38,352 bases of DNA from an uncultured Collinsella sp. Its GTDB lineage: Bacteria > Actinomycetota > Coriobacteriia > Coriobacteriales > Coriobacteriaceae. Within the stretch, counting starts at the first letter, position 1, and every line of letters begins with the position of its first letter. Below, piece after piece: positions 7,723-16,418 of this stretch. The translations under genes were made by a program, and so were the position numbers. The stretch is taken from assembly GCA_900547655.1 (NCBI GenBank), contig URHQ01000009.1, forward strand, positions 1 through 38,352, written 5' to 3'. The notes beneath the pieces were generated by a model, which was not told where the DNA came from, did not search any database, and saw only the letters and a list, made by a program, of their open reading frames with translations.

Positions 7723-8748
7723 ATGGTGAGGGGCAGCTTGATGCACGCGGCTCGGTTAGGCGCTGGGACCGCGGCGGTCATTGCCGTATTGGGCTTGAGC
7801 GGATGCGCATTCAACCCGCTGTCCACGTTCACGACGCCTACGATCGACCAGATCGAGCGCGAGGCCGTTACCCCTACGGTGTCGGACGATGCCCTGGTCA
7901 CTCCCGGCACCCTGACGGTCGCCCTCGATACTTCCGATGCGCCGCAGGCCATGCAGGGCGCCGACGGCGAGCTCACGGGGTATGCGGTTGACGCCGCACG
8001 CGCCCTCGCAAGCCGCATGGGCCTTAAGGTCGCCTTTGTCGATGCGTCCTCGGCAGGTTCCGCGCTCGGCGACAAAAAGGCTGATATCTTTATCGGCGAG
8101 ATCAACTCCACGGACGGGGACGTTAGCTCGCTCGGCACTTGCTTGTACGATGCCGCTTCTGTGTTCGGTAAAACCAGCGATGGTGGGTCGCTAAGCGTTT
8201 CCACCGATACCCTTAACACGTCTACTCTGGGTGTCCAGATGTCCTCGGCCTCGCAGGAGGCGCTTGCCAAGCAGAGCATCACCGCCAACCAAAAGACCTA
8301 CTCCAACATCAACGAGTGCTTTGAGGCGCTCGAGTCCGGTGAGGTCGACTATGTGATCTGCGACTCCACGGCCGGCGGTTACCTTGCACGCCTGATGAGC
8401 GAGATCTCCTATGCCGGTGCGCTCGAGGCGCCCTCGACGCTTGGTGTTGCGGGCCTCTCGTCCAATGACGAACTGTGCCGTGCCGTGAGCGATGCCCTCG
8501 ACGACATAACGGTCGACGGCACTCTCGAGGCGGTCCACTGCGTCTGGTACGGCCAGATGCCCTACGACCTCACCACTAAGGCGGTTTCGGGCGCTAACGT
8601 GCAGCCGGGCGACTCTAAGTCCAGTGAGACCACGCCCTCCGGCAGCGAGTCCTCCGATTCCAACAATGAGACCGCATCCTCCGAGGACAAATCGTCCAGC
8701 CAGGAAGGCACCATCACCGACGACGACATTAACAAACTCAATAGCTAG
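7723..8748 (+). CDS. Solute-binding lipoprotein (amino-acid ABC transporter type)
   Basis: About 341 residues from ATG 7723; ATG 7741, with GAGGGG upstream, is an equally plausible start. The N terminus is a lipoprotein signal with lipobox LSGC, so the mature protein should be anchored to the outer face of the membrane by its Cys. The body follows the bacterial solute-binding family 3 pattern: TLTVALDTSDAPQAM at the start, then GYAVDAARALASRMGLKV, and later DYVICDSTAGGYL. The last 60 residues are Ser/Glu/Asp-rich and disordered. No permease or ATPase gene is next to it, so the substrate is unknown and it may serve transporters encoded elsewhere. Confidence 0.82.
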   Translation: MVRGSLMHAARLGAGTAAVIAVLGLSGCAFNPLSTFTTPTIDQIEREAVTPTVSDDALVTPGTLTVALDTSDAPQAMQGADGELTGYAVDAARALASRMGLKVAFVDASSAGSALGDKKADIFIGEINSTDGDVSSLGTCLYDAASVFGKTSDGGSLSVSTDTLNTSTLGVQMSSASQEALAKQSITANQKTYSNINECFEALESGEVDYVICDSTAGGYLARLMSEISYAGALEAPSTLGVAGLSSNDELCRAVSDALDDITVDGTLEAVHCVWYGQMPYDLTTKAVSGANVQPGDSKSSETTPSGSESSDSNNETASSEDKSSSQEGTITDDDINKLNS

Positions 8749-8814
8749 TTATTGCTAGGGGTGGTGTCTCCTATACGTTGGAAAGGACGCCTCTTCACGG
8801 TTTCAACACGCACT

Positions 8815-8848
8815 GCCGGGCTTCCCCAATAGGGGAGCCCGGCTTTTT
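8815..8848 (+). terminator. Intrinsic terminator after the lipoprotein gene
   Basis: GCCGGGCTTCCCC (8815-8827) pairs with GGGGAGCCCGGC (8832-8843) with one bulged T. Five T follow (8844-8848). Confidence 0.88.
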
Positions 8849-9065
8849 CATCCCTATAAAACCAGCAGGTCAAAGCCAATTTTCGGGACCAAATACAAAG
8901 CTGCCGGCTCCCTCCTATAGCGCACTTTGCCACAGAAAAGTGCGAGACTTCGGTATGCGGTATCAAGCAATCGTTATTCGGGTCTTTAGGAATCCGCGTG
9001 ATTAAATGCACGGCAATGGGTACATAGCCAGTACAGTAAGTCCCCGAGGCAGATTGGAGCCACGT
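8849..9065 (+). other. Intergenic region before hpf
   Basis: It contains a hairpin of CGCACTTT (8921-8928) with AAAGTGCG (8937-8944). No small gene and no clear promoter consensus were found. The hpf ribosome binding site GGAG is at its end. Confidence 0.4.
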
Positions 9066-9650
9066 ATGGATATCAAGGTTTCTGGACGCAAGACGACGGT
9101 AACCGATGCTCTGCGTGCGCATGTGGATGAGAAGATCGGCGAGGCGCTCAAGGTTTTCGATATCGAGCCCATGACGGTCGACGTTGTACTTCGCTATGAG
9201 AAGAACCCCTCGAACCCCAACCCGGCAATCGTCGAGGTTACGGTTCGTGCCCGCGGTTCGGTGATTCGCGTTGCCGAGCACGGTGCAGATATGTACGCCG
9301 CCATCGACCTCTCCGCCGATAAGGTCACCCGCCAGCTGCGCAAGTTCAAGACCAAGGTCGTGGACAACCGCCAGGGCGGTGCCAGCGCAGCGGATGTCGC
9401 ACCGGTCGAGCGCGTCGAGGATCTGGCCGACCTGCTGCTGCCCGAGGAAGAGGACGACCTGCTCGTCCGCGAGAAGGTTATCGACGTCACCCCGATGACT
9501 GAGGAGCAGGCGCTGGTGCAGACCGATCTGCTCGGCCACGACTTCTACGTGTTCGAGAACGCGACGACCGGCCTTATCAATGTGGTGTATCACCGTAAGA
9601 ATGGTGGATATGGCATCATCAAGCCCCGCATCGAAACACTTGACGAGTAA
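9066..9650 (+). CDS. hpf: Long-form ribosome hibernation promoting factor
   Basis: A 194-residue protein. Residues 1-100 form the S30AE (RaiA/YfiA) domain beginning MDIKVSGRKTTVTDALRAHV. Residues 130-190 are the C-terminal dimerisation domain (EEQALVQTDLLGHDFYVFEN, then TGLINVVYHRKNGGYG). The two-domain form is the long HPF, which pairs 70S ribosomes into inactive 100S dimers in stationary phase. ATG 9066 is chosen over in-frame codons upstream because GGAG lies six bases before it and because this start matches the family N terminus. It is a single-gene unit, bounded by terminators at 8815 and 9680. Confidence 0.95.
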   Translation: MDIKVSGRKTTVTDALRAHVDEKIGEALKVFDIEPMTVDVVLRYEKNPSNPNPAIVEVTVRARGSVIRVAEHGADMYAAIDLSADKVTRQLRKFKTKVVDNRQGGASAADVAPVERVEDLADLLLPEEEDDLLVREKVIDVTPMTEEQALVQTDLLGHDFYVFENATTGLINVVYHRKNGGYGIIKPRIETLDE

Positions 9651-9679
9651 AATACGTTAACTTGCATGAGTTAACGGTT

Positions 9680-9711
9680 GGCGGCCATCCCATGCGGGTG
9701 GCCGCCTTTTT
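9680..9711 (+). terminator. Intrinsic terminator after hpf
   Basis: An 11-bp stem (9680-9690 with 9696-9706, one G-T pair) has a 5-nt loop and is followed by TTTTT (9707-9711). A separate 8-bp inverted repeat (9655-9662 with 9669-9676) precedes it. Confidence 0.92.
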
Positions 9712-9729
9712 ACGTAAGGAGTCGCTTTG

Positions 9730-10683
9730 ATGGACAAGGCCGCATCCGCCGGTCATTCGGACCGTTGCCGCATCGTCGTCGATACCTGCTGCGACTTTAG
9801 CCCCGAGGTCGCCGCGAACCTCGATGTCGATATCCTGGGTTTCCCCTTCATTATCGATGGCGAAGAGCGCACGGACGACATCTGGTCGAGCATCACACCC
9901 AAGGAGTTTTACGACCGCATGCGCGCCGGTGCCCGCGTGTCCACCTCGGCTGTGTCGCTCGGTCGCTATATCGAGTTCTTTACCGAGTGCGCCAAAGAGG
10001 GTACGCCCACGGTCTACCTGTGCTTTACCTCGGCGCTGTCGTCGAGCTACAACTCCGCGTGCCAGGCGGCAGATGCCGTGCGCGCCGAGTATCCCAACTT
10101 TGAGCTCTACGTGGTCGACAACGCTCTGCCCTGCGCGACCGGCGCGCTCTTGGCGCTCGAGGCCGTGCGCCAGCGTTCGGCGGGACTGACCGCCAAGCAG
10201 CTGGTCGATTGGGCAAACGAGGCAAAGACCTACGTTCATGGCTACTTTACGCTCGAGAGCTTCGACGCACTGGCTGCCGGCGGCCGCATTCCGCCCGCGG
10301 CGGCGCAGCTCACGGCAAAGCTCGATGTCAAGCCCGAGCTCTCCTACGACCTTGCCGGCTCGCTGTCGCTGATCGGCGTCAACCGCGGCCGCAAGAAGGC
10401 GCTCAAGTCCATCCTCAAGTCGTTCCGCGAGAACTACGTGCCCGACCGCACCATGCCCATCGCCATCATGACGGCCGATGCCGAAAAGGACGGTGACTGG
10501 CTCGAAGCCGCCATCCGCAAGGAGGAGGGCTGCGCCGACGTCACAATCATTCGCAGCTCCGTGGGCCCCACCATTGGCTCGCACGTGGGCCCCGGCATGG
10601 TGGCTTGCGCGTTTTGGGGCAAGAACCGCGCCGAGAAAGCCTCGCTTTCCGACCGCATCGCGCGCCGTGTGCGCGGTGAGTAG
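9730..10683 (+). CDS. DegV-family fatty-acid-binding protein
   Basis: A 317-residue protein. The opening (RIVVDTCCDFSPEV), the conserved segment RVSTSAVSLGRYIEFF, the CFTSALSSSYNSA segment and the late VGPTIGSHVGPGM motif are all DegV features. DegV (FakB-type) proteins bind a fatty acid; in some Gram-positives FakB presents it to the kinase FakA. Whether this one has a FakA partner cannot be seen here. ATG 9730 has AAGGAG (9716-9721) eight bases upstream. Confidence 0.92.
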   Translation: MDKAASAGHSDRCRIVVDTCCDFSPEVAANLDVDILGFPFIIDGEERTDDIWSSITPKEFYDRMRAGARVSTSAVSLGRYIEFFTECAKEGTPTVYLCFTSALSSSYNSACQAADAVRAEYPNFELYVVDNALPCATGALLALEAVRQRSAGLTAKQLVDWANEAKTYVHGYFTLESFDALAAGGRIPPAAAQLTAKLDVKPELSYDLAGSLSLIGVNRGRKKALKSILKSFRENYVPDRTMPIAIMTADAEKDGDWLEAAIRKEEGCADVTIIRSSVGPTIGSHVGPGMVACAFWGKNRAEKASLSDRIARRVRGE

Positions 10684-10781
10684 ACAGGCGCTGCGGCTGC
10701 AAGTGCCCTCAAGTCACAGCCCAAACGCTGGCACCGAGTATTCAACCTGGTAACAACACCCAACCCAAAAGGAAAGGTTTC

Positions 10782-11861
10782 ATGGCAAACAAGCTCTCCG
10801 TCGCATTCATCGGCACCGGAATCATGGGTGCCCCCATCGCCGGCCACATCCTGGACGCCGGCTATCCCGTCACGGTCAACAACCGTACCGAGTCCAAGGC
10901 CGCAGCGCTTATCGAGCGCGGTGCCGCCTGGGCCGATACGCCGGCCGATGCCGCGGCGAACGCCGATGTCGTCTTTACCATGGTGGGCTATCCCTCCGAG
11001 GTCGAGGAGCTCTACCTGGCGGGCGACGGCCTGCTTGCGTGCACCAAGCCGGGCGCGGTCTTGGTCGACCTCACCACGAGTTCGCCCGAGCTCGCCCGTG
11101 ACATTGCCGAGGCCGCCCAGGTCTCCGGTCGCATGGCGTTTGACTGCCCCGTCACCGGCGGCGAGTCGGGCGCTATCGCCGGTACGCTCACGGCTATCGT
11201 GGGCGCTACCGAGAACGACATCGCGCCGGTCCGCGATATCCTTTCCACCTTTGCGGCCAACATCTGCTGCTTCGACGGCGCCGGCAAGGGCCAGGCTGCC
11301 AAGCTCGCCAATCAGGTGTCGCTGGGCGCCTGCATGGTCGGCATGGCAGACGCCATGGCATTTGCCGAGCTGAGCGGCCTTGACCTGGAGAAGACCCGCC
11401 AGATGATCCTGGGCGGTACCGGCAAGTCCGGCGCCATGGAGAGCTTGGCGCCCAAGGCACTCGACGGCGACTACAAGCCCGGCTTTATGGTCGAGCACTT
11501 CATCAAGGACCTGCGTCTGGCGCTCGCCTATGCCGACGACCGCGAGCTTGCACTGCCCGGCGCCGACGTGGCCTTTACGCTTTACGATATGCTCGACGCC
11601 ATCGGTGGCGCCAAGCTGGGCACCCAGGCCATCACGGTCCTCTACAAGGAGGAGGCCGACGCCATCGCCGCCGGTCTGGACTGGTCGCAGTATCGTCCCG
11701 AAGAGCACGGTGCTCACGAGGAAGGCTGCGGTTGCGGCGAGCACGGCGACGACCACGAGTGCGGTTGCGGCCACCACCATGGCGAGGACCACGAGTGCTG
11801 CGGCGGCCACGGCCATGACGACGGCCACGAGTGCTGCTGCGGCCATCATCACGGGGAGTAG
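10782..11861 (+). CDS. Beta-hydroxyacid dehydrogenase family protein with His/Cys-rich tail
   Basis: A 359-residue protein. Residues 1-300 follow the 3-hydroxyisobutyrate dehydrogenase / tartronate semialdehyde reductase (GarR) family. The dinucleotide motif GTGIMG is at 11-16, the substrate motif DCPVTGGESGA at 121-131, and the catalytic Lys is K174 in GQAAKLANQ. The true substrate is unknown. The last 53 residues (307-359) are an addition not typical of the family: 14 His and 9 Cys in roughly 12-residue repeats (HECGCGHHHGED and variants), which looks like a metal-binding tail. AAAGGAAAGG precedes the ATG. A small membrane-protein gene follows five bases after the stop. Confidence 0.88.
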   Translation: MANKLSVAFIGTGIMGAPIAGHILDAGYPVTVNNRTESKAAALIERGAAWADTPADAAANADVVFTMVGYPSEVEELYLAGDGLLACTKPGAVLVDLTTSSPELARDIAEAAQVSGRMAFDCPVTGGESGAIAGTLTAIVGATENDIAPVRDILSTFAANICCFDGAGKGQAAKLANQVSLGACMVGMADAMAFAELSGLDLEKTRQMILGGTGKSGAMESLAPKALDGDYKPGFMVEHFIKDLRLALAYADDRELALPGADVAFTLYDMLDAIGGAKLGTQAITVLYKEEADAIAAGLDWSQYRPEEHGAHEEGCGCGEHGDDHECGCGHHHGEDHECCGGHGHDDGHECCCGHHHGE

Positions 11862-11866
11862 CGCCC

Positions 11867-12295
11867 ATGAGCTGGACGTTCGTGGTGCTTGCGCTGGTGC
11901 TCTTTCTCTTTGCGATCTACATCGGCTTCTTGTGCGGCCAGTGGGCGTGCGAAAAGCGCGTCATCACCAAGCGCGACTACTGGATCGCCAATTTTGCAGG
12001 AGCGGCGGCAGTCGTCCTGCTGACCTGGGTGTTCTCGCTGTTCCCGCTGGTGCAGTTTGCGCCGATCGGCTGGCTCGGCGGTTTTATCGCCGGTCTTAAG
12101 ATGAGCTTTGGCGAGTCCGTGGGTCCGTGGCGCAAGCACGACGAGGTCTTTAACGTCAACAAGGCTCACCGCGCCGCCGCCGACGCGGGCGATGCCGAGG
12201 AGCGTCGCCGCGCACGCCGCAATGGTGCAGCCGACCGACAGCTCATCTCGGTCACCGATGACAGCAAGGGTGCTGGCAAGCACGCTAAGAAATAG
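11867..12295 (+). CDS. Small membrane protein of unknown function
   Basis: A 142-residue protein not recognised as a named family. Hydrophobic segments lie at about residues 3-24, 41-62 and 66-82. A basic, charged cytoplasmic-type tail follows (AEERRRARRNG). The start ATG 11867 has GGGGAG upstream, overlapping the end of the oxidoreductase gene. It lies in a tight run with that gene and the following HEAT-protein gene, so they are likely co-transcribed. Confidence 0.75.
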   Translation: MSWTFVVLALVLFLFAIYIGFLCGQWACEKRVITKRDYWIANFAGAAAVVLLTWVFSLFPLVQFAPIGWLGGFIAGLKMSFGESVGPWRKHDEVFNVNKAHRAAADAGDAEERRRARRNGAADRQLISVTDDSKGAGKHAKK

Positions 12296-12310
12296 TAAGA
12301 AGAGGTAACT

Positions 12311-13009
12311 ATGGCAGAAAACAAGGAAGAACAGCTCACCGACGAGGAGCTGGCACAGCTTCAGCTGGCAGAGGAGAACGAGAACGCCGTCGACCGTCTG
12401 GTCAAGGAGCTCGGCTGCCCCACGCGCCGTATCCGCCAGTTTGCCGCCCGCGTGCTGCACCTGCTGGCCGAGCGCGATCCGCAGCGCGTCGTGCCCTGCG
12501 TGCCCGCGCTGATCGAGGCACTCGACCGCCCCGAGGCTCAGACCCGCTGGGAGGCCCTCGATGCCCTGGCGGCGCTCGCCACCACCTGCCCCGAGCAGCT
12601 GGGCGATGCCTTTGAGGGCGCCGAGACTGCGCTGTTCGACGAGATTTCCTCCACGCTGCGCTATGCCGCCTTCCGCCTGCTGTGCGTGTGGGGCGCCACG
12701 AGCGTCGAGCGTTCGCGCGAGGCTTGGCCCATCCTGGACGAGGCCATCCAGTGCTACCACGGCGACCTCGAGTATCGCGATATGCTCGGTTGCCTGTACG
12801 AGTTTGGCCAGGGCGAGATCGACGCCGAGGTCGCCGAGAAGCTCGCGCTGCGCCTTAAGTTCGACGCCGAGAACGGCAAGGGCAGCTATCTCAAGGCCCG
12901 TTCGAGCGAGATTTGCGAAATGCTTGTTAAACGTTTTGGCCTGAATCTCTCCAAAAAGAAGAAGCGTGCTAGCGTTAAAAAATCTGACGACGCCGAAGAC
13001 GAGGAGTAA
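12311..13009 (+). CDS. HEAT-repeat-like protein
   Basis: A 232-residue soluble protein made of amphipathic helices with HEAT/PBS-lyase-like repeats, for example RRIRQFAARVLHLLAE, then VPALIEALDRPEAQTRWEALDALAALA. The C terminus is Lys-rich (KKKKRASVKKSDD). Such helical scaffolds mediate protein contacts; no specific role can be given. AAGAAGAGG lies upstream of the ATG. The stop is six bases before the isocitrate dehydrogenase start. Confidence 0.75.
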   Translation: MAENKEEQLTDEELAQLQLAEENENAVDRLVKELGCPTRRIRQFAARVLHLLAERDPQRVVPCVPALIEALDRPEAQTRWEALDALAALATTCPEQLGDAFEGAETALFDEISSTLRYAAFRLLCVWGATSVERSREAWPILDEAIQCYHGDLEYRDMLGCLYEFGQGEIDAEVAEKLALRLKFDAENGKGSYLKARSSEICEMLVKRFGLNLSKKKKRASVKKSDDAEDEE

Positions 13010-13015
13010 CAGATT

Positions 13016-14101
13016 ATGGCGCACGATGTAGTCCTGATTCCCGGTGACGGTATCGGTCCCGAGATTACGCAGGCCATGCGCCGCGTGGTCGAGGCCACCG
13101 GTGTCCAGATCAACTGGAACGTCCAGGAGGCCGGCGTCGGCGTCATGGACGAGTTTGGCACGCCGCTGCCCCAACATGTGCTCGACGCGGTCGCCGAGAC
13201 CAAGGTCGCCATCAAGGGCCCCATCACCACACCGGTCGGCACGGGTTTCCGCAGCGTTAACGTCGCCCTGCGCAAGCATTTCGACCTGTACGCCTGCGTG
13301 CGCCCCTGCCTGTCGCAGCCGGGCGACGGCTCGCGCTTCCGCGACGTCGACCTGGTCATCGTGCGCGAGAACACCGAGGACCTCTACGCCGGCATCGAGT
13401 TCGATGAGGGCGCTGCCGAGGTCGAGGAGCTCTCGCAGCTTGTCGGGCGCTCGGGTCAGAAGACCTTCGCCGCTGATTCCGCCATTTCAATCAAGCCGAT
13501 CTCCATCGCCAAGAGCCGCCGCATTGTGGAGTATGCCTTTGAGTATGCTCGCCGCTGCGGCCGCAAAAAGGTGACGGCCGTGCATAAGGCCAACATCATG
13601 AAGGCGACCGACGGCCTGTTCCTGCGCGTGGCGCGCGAGGTGGCCGCCAACTATCCCGATATCGAGTTCAACGACAAGATTGTCGACGCCACCTGCATGG
13701 GCCTGGTCCAGAACCCCAACGACTTCGATGTCCTGGTGCTGCCCAACCTGTACGGAGACATCGTGAGCGACCTGTGCGCCGGCCTCGTGGGTGGCTTAGG
13801 GATGGCCCCCGGCTCCAACATCGGTGCCGACTGCGCCATCTTCGAGGCAACGCACGGCTCCGCGCCCGATATCGCTGGCCAGGATATCGCTAACCCCACG
13901 GCCGAGATTCTGTCTGCGGCTATGATGCTCGATCACCTGGGCGAGAACGACGCTGCCAATCGCATTCGTTTCGCCGTGTCCGCCACGCTCGACGAGGGCG
14001 AGCAGGTTACCGGTGACGTGCGTCGTGCCCAGACCGGCTCCGTTGAGGGCGCTGTGGGCACGCAGGCCTTTGCCGATGCCGTTATCGCTCACCTGGCCTA
14101 A
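13016..14101 (+). CDS. NAD-dependent isocitrate dehydrogenase-type enzyme
   Basis: A 361-residue enzyme of the isocitrate/isopropylmalate dehydrogenase family. The signature parts are present in order: LIPGDGIGPEI at the N terminus, FRSVNVALRKHFDLYACVRP (substrate Ser and Arg), VIVRENTEDLYAGIE, KANIMKATDGLF, NLYGDIVSDL (metal-binding Asp) and FEATHGSAPDIAG. The ENTEDLYAG form and the SVNVALR motif favour isocitrate over isopropylmalate. The length is that of the short NAD-dependent type. It would convert isocitrate to 2-oxoglutarate, probably for glutamate supply. No other TCA gene is near. A homoisocitrate or isopropylmalate activity is a less likely alternative. Confidence 0.85.
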   Translation: MAHDVVLIPGDGIGPEITQAMRRVVEATGVQINWNVQEAGVGVMDEFGTPLPQHVLDAVAETKVAIKGPITTPVGTGFRSVNVALRKHFDLYACVRPCLSQPGDGSRFRDVDLVIVRENTEDLYAGIEFDEGAAEVEELSQLVGRSGQKTFAADSAISIKPISIAKSRRIVEYAFEYARRCGRKKVTAVHKANIMKATDGLFLRVAREVAANYPDIEFNDKIVDATCMGLVQNPNDFDVLVLPNLYGDIVSDLCAGLVGGLGMAPGSNIGADCAIFEATHGSAPDIAGQDIANPTAEILSAAMMLDHLGENDAANRIRFAVSATLDEGEQVTGDVRRAQTGSVEGAVGTQAFADAVIAHLA

Positions 14102-14160
14102 GGCATGCAGACTGCAAACGCCTAAATAGTACTTAAGTGTTTGCGTATAACCTGAGAATC

Positions 14161-14195
14161 AATACGCCCGGCGCTCTGTCGGGCGTATTCTATTG
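14161..14195 (+). terminator. Hairpin terminator after the dehydrogenase
   Basis: AATACGCCCG (14161-14170) pairs with CGGGCGTATT (14180-14189), followed by the weak T-containing stretch CTATTG. Just upstream, 14115-14145 holds an imperfect inverted repeat with GCAAAC and GTTTGC ends. Confidence 0.6.
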
Positions 14196-14227
14196 AGCAC
14201 TATGTTTCCTAACAAGGAGTAACCGAT

Positions 14228-15310
14228 ATGGGTCTGATTCAAAAGAAGGACGAGAAGGACGAGATCGACGGCATCCAGATCATCGAGCGCGGCGAAGGCC
14301 CCGACGGTGACGAGGACGAGAAGATCGATCTGGTCGCCGGTACGTCTGCCGAGCACATTGCTGCCGGTACGACGGCCGAGGAGGAGGACGCCCGCCTGGA
14401 GGCTCAGATTGCCGCGGATGCCGCTGACGAGAATCTGATGCCCGAGGAGCAGGATGAGGACGACTCCGACGAAGACGACCATGCATCCATGCACAAGAAG
14501 ACGATGATTGCCGCCTTCGTGGTTGCAGTCGTGATCGCTGCGATGGTCGGCTTCTTTATCGGCAATGGAGGCTTTGGCGGCAAGGGCGTCGGCTCGGCGA
14601 CCCTCACCGAGGACCAGCTCGATTCGACCGTGGCAAGCTACAGCTACAACGGCAAGAAGAGCGACATCACCGCGCGCGAGGCCATCGAGAGCCAGTACAG
14701 CCTTGATACCGTCAAGGATAGCGATGGCAACTACACCGCTCCTTCTGCCGACGTCATCCTGTCCTACGTGCGCAACAAGATTCTGCTCGATGCTGCCGAG
14801 GACGAGGGCATCACCGTCTCTTCCAAGGAGATGAAGAAGTACGCCGAGGATTCCATCGGCACCTCCGACTACAAGACCATGGCCACGCAGTACGGCGTGT
14901 CCAAGGACCAGGCCAAGCAGATCGTCCGTCAGTCCGCGACGCTGCAGAAGCTCTACAAGAAGAAGGTGGGCGATAGCTCCGCAAGCATGCCGACCGCCCC
15001 GACCGAGCCTGCTGACGGCAACGAGGAGACCGCGAGCAAGGACTACGCCGACTACATCATCAAACTTGCCGGTGACGAGTGGGATAGCGAGAAGGGCGCC
15101 TGGAAGGACGCCGATAGCACCTACGCTAAGGCCTTTGCCGACGATGCCTTTACGGCCGATAGCGCTACCTATAAGCAGGCCATGACCGCCTATTACACCG
15201 CCTACCAGCAGTATTCCTCGCAGGCTTCGAGCGCCAGCTCCAAGTGGACCGAGTATGCGAACGGCCTCTACGCCAAGGCCAACATCAGCATCTACGGCCT
15301 GTTTGCGTAA
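14228..15310 (+). CDS. Membrane-anchored SurA-like protein
   Basis: A 360-residue protein. Residues 1-90 are very acidic and probably disordered in the cytoplasm. One transmembrane segment follows (about 92-115, MIAAFVVAVVIAAMVGFFIG). The outer part has a SurA N-terminal-like helical region (DVILSYVRNKILLDAAEDEGI, KQIVRQSATLQKLYKKKV). That fold occurs in periplasmic and extracytoplasmic chaperones and in PrsA-type foldases. No parvulin domain is visible, so a foldase activity is not claimed. The gene stands alone with a hairpin at its 3' end. A TAACAAGGAG ribosome site precedes the ATG. Confidence 0.68.
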   Translation: MGLIQKKDEKDEIDGIQIIERGEGPDGDEDEKIDLVAGTSAEHIAAGTTAEEEDARLEAQIAADAADENLMPEEQDEDDSDEDDHASMHKKTMIAAFVVAVVIAAMVGFFIGNGGFGGKGVGSATLTEDQLDSTVASYSYNGKKSDITAREAIESQYSLDTVKDSDGNYTAPSADVILSYVRNKILLDAAEDEGITVSSKEMKKYAEDSIGTSDYKTMATQYGVSKDQAKQIVRQSATLQKLYKKKVGDSSASMPTAPTEPADGNEETASKDYADYIIKLAGDEWDSEKGAWKDADSTYAKAFADDAFTADSATYKQAMTAYYTAYQQYSSQASSASSKWTEYANGLYAKANISIYGLFA

Positions 15311-15348
15311 AGAGTCGTACGGCTCATCGAGCATCTAGCCGATAGACA

Positions 15349-15393
15349 GCAAATAGCCCGCCAGTACGGAAGTCGTTCTGGCGGGCTATTTGC
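15349..15393. terminator. Hairpin between convergent genes
   Basis: A 16-bp perfect stem (15349-15364 with 15378-15393) has a 13-nt loop. T-runs are poor on both strands. Its position between two converging genes suggests a bidirectional stop. Confidence 0.6.
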
Positions 15394-15424
15394 GTTGAGG
15401 GCGTGATTGGCGGCTTAATTATGG

Positions 15425-15664
15425 CTATTCATCTTTAAGTCCAAATAGGCTATCGGCTTCATCGTCAGGCATATATTCCAGCACATCGCCCGGTTGGCAG
15501 TCGAGTGCCCGGCATATCGCATCAAGAGTTGAAAAGCGCACGGCAGAAACCTTGCCCGTCTTGATGCGCGACATATTGACCTGGGAGATGCCCACGCGTT
15601 CCGCAAGCTCTTTGGATGAGATCTTGCGTTCGGCGAGCATGCGGTCAAGCCGCAGAATAATCAT
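15425..15664 (-). CDS. Small XRE-family (Cro/CI) regulator
   Basis: A 79-residue single-domain helix-turn-helix protein (KELAERVGISQVNMSRIKTG). Size and sequence resemble YozG-type regulators, which are found next to DUF2975 membrane proteins such as YoaS. The same pairing is seen here: the DUF2975 gene lies upstream with a nine-base gap. The pair is likely one operon, and the regulator probably binds the palindrome at 16336-16351. Confidence 0.88.
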   Translation of the reverse strand: MIILRLDRMLAERKISSKELAERVGISQVNMSRIKTGKVSAVRFSTLDAICRALDCQPGDVLEYMPDDEADSLFGLKDE

Positions 15665-15673
15665 GGATTCCCC

Positions 15674-16312
15674 CTAGAGCAACTCGTCATCTTGTTTTTG
15701 CAGGATATACCCGTAGCGGAAGATGCTGGCAATCAGGCAAATAATCAGGCCTGCAAAGAGCATGGAGGGCTCGAATAACTGGCCGACGAACGCATCGGTA
15801 AAGCTGCCGCCAAATCCCGAGAGTATCATTCCCGTGATAACGGCACCAAGAAGCCTCACGGCAACGCCGCCGATAAGGAATAAATGTCCTACTCGACGAA
15901 GTGTTTGGTTACATTCAAGGTCAAAGGGCCTGCCTTCCTTTTCAATGTTGAAGAAAAGCCTGCGCACGCTTATCGCGATGGTAAGCGCGAGACATGTCAT
16001 CAAGAGGCTCCCTATGGCAGTGTGACCATCGTGTGCGACGAGCATAAGTGGGGCCTGCGCATCGGTACCGACGATAGCGAGGCACGGCCCTTCGCCGGCT
16101 TGAAGTTCTACGGATTGGAGACACGAGCCTTGGGAGAGGCCAGGCAATATGAGTAGAAGGTCAATCGCAATGACCGCGAGGAGCCCCAGAGCGAGCGCGG
16201 TGGTAATGCAGATCGTGGCCCATTTGCAGATGCGAGCGAGCTTCCTCAGTTTGGCTACCGTCTGTTCGCGGCTGATGGTTTCATTCGATATAGACGCGTT
16301 TCGATGGACCAT
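15674..16312 (-). CDS. DUF2975-family membrane protein
   Basis: A 212-residue protein with about four hydrophobic segments: ATICITTALALGLLAVIAI, then SLLMTCLALTIAISV, then HLFLIGGVAVRLLGAVIT, then SMLFAGLIICLIASIF. The DUF2975 pattern fits, including RRLFFNIEKEGRPF before the third segment. ATG 16312 is chosen because GGAGGGG lies just before it; a start 13 codons upstream would lie in the operator. No function is known. Its XRE partner follows immediately. Confidence 0.82.
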   Translation of the reverse strand: MVHRNASISNETISREQTVAKLRKLARICKWATICITTALALGLLAVIAIDLLLILPGLSQGSCLQSVELQAGEGPCLAIVGTDAQAPLMLVAHDGHTAIGSLLMTCLALTIAISVRRLFFNIEKEGRPFDLECNQTLRRVGHLFLIGGVAVRLLGAVITGMILSGFGGSFTDAFVGQLFEPSMLFAGLIICLIASIFRYGYILQKQDDELL

Positions 16313-16335
16313 AACCCCTCCAATCGGCGTTTTGG

Positions 16336-16351
16336 ATGATACTTGTATCAT
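16336..16351. promoter_or_regulatory. Palindromic operator of the XRE/DUF2975 pair
   Basis: ATGATAC-TT-GTATCAT is a perfect palindrome apart from the central two bases. It lies 24 bases upstream of the DUF2975 start codon, and on the minus strand it overlaps a possible TATGAT -10 box, which fits autorepression. Confidence 0.55.
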
Positions 16352-16404
16352 ATCAGAATTAACGATAAACGATAAATAATTACGGATACTGAGTAAGTAA
16401 TGAT

Positions 16405-16418
16405 TGAAAACGATTAGC
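16405..16418. promoter_or_regulatory. First of three cre-like sites in the PTS control region
   Basis: TGAAAACGATTAGC here, TGCAAACGATTGCA at 16543-16556 and TCGAAACGGTTTCA at 16741-16754 each match ten of the twelve fixed positions of the CcpA box TGWAANCGNTNWCA. They may be LacI-family operators. Whether this organism has a CcpA-like regulator is not visible here. Confidence 0.3.

Noticed and set aside
14159..15334. Long minus-strand open frame opposite the SurA-like gene, and similar ones at 10434-11852, 11849-13279, 19050-20129 and 21386-22402
   Set aside because: They mirror well-supported genes on the other strand, have low-complexity composition typical of antisense frames in GC-rich DNA, and lack ribosome sites or family motifs.
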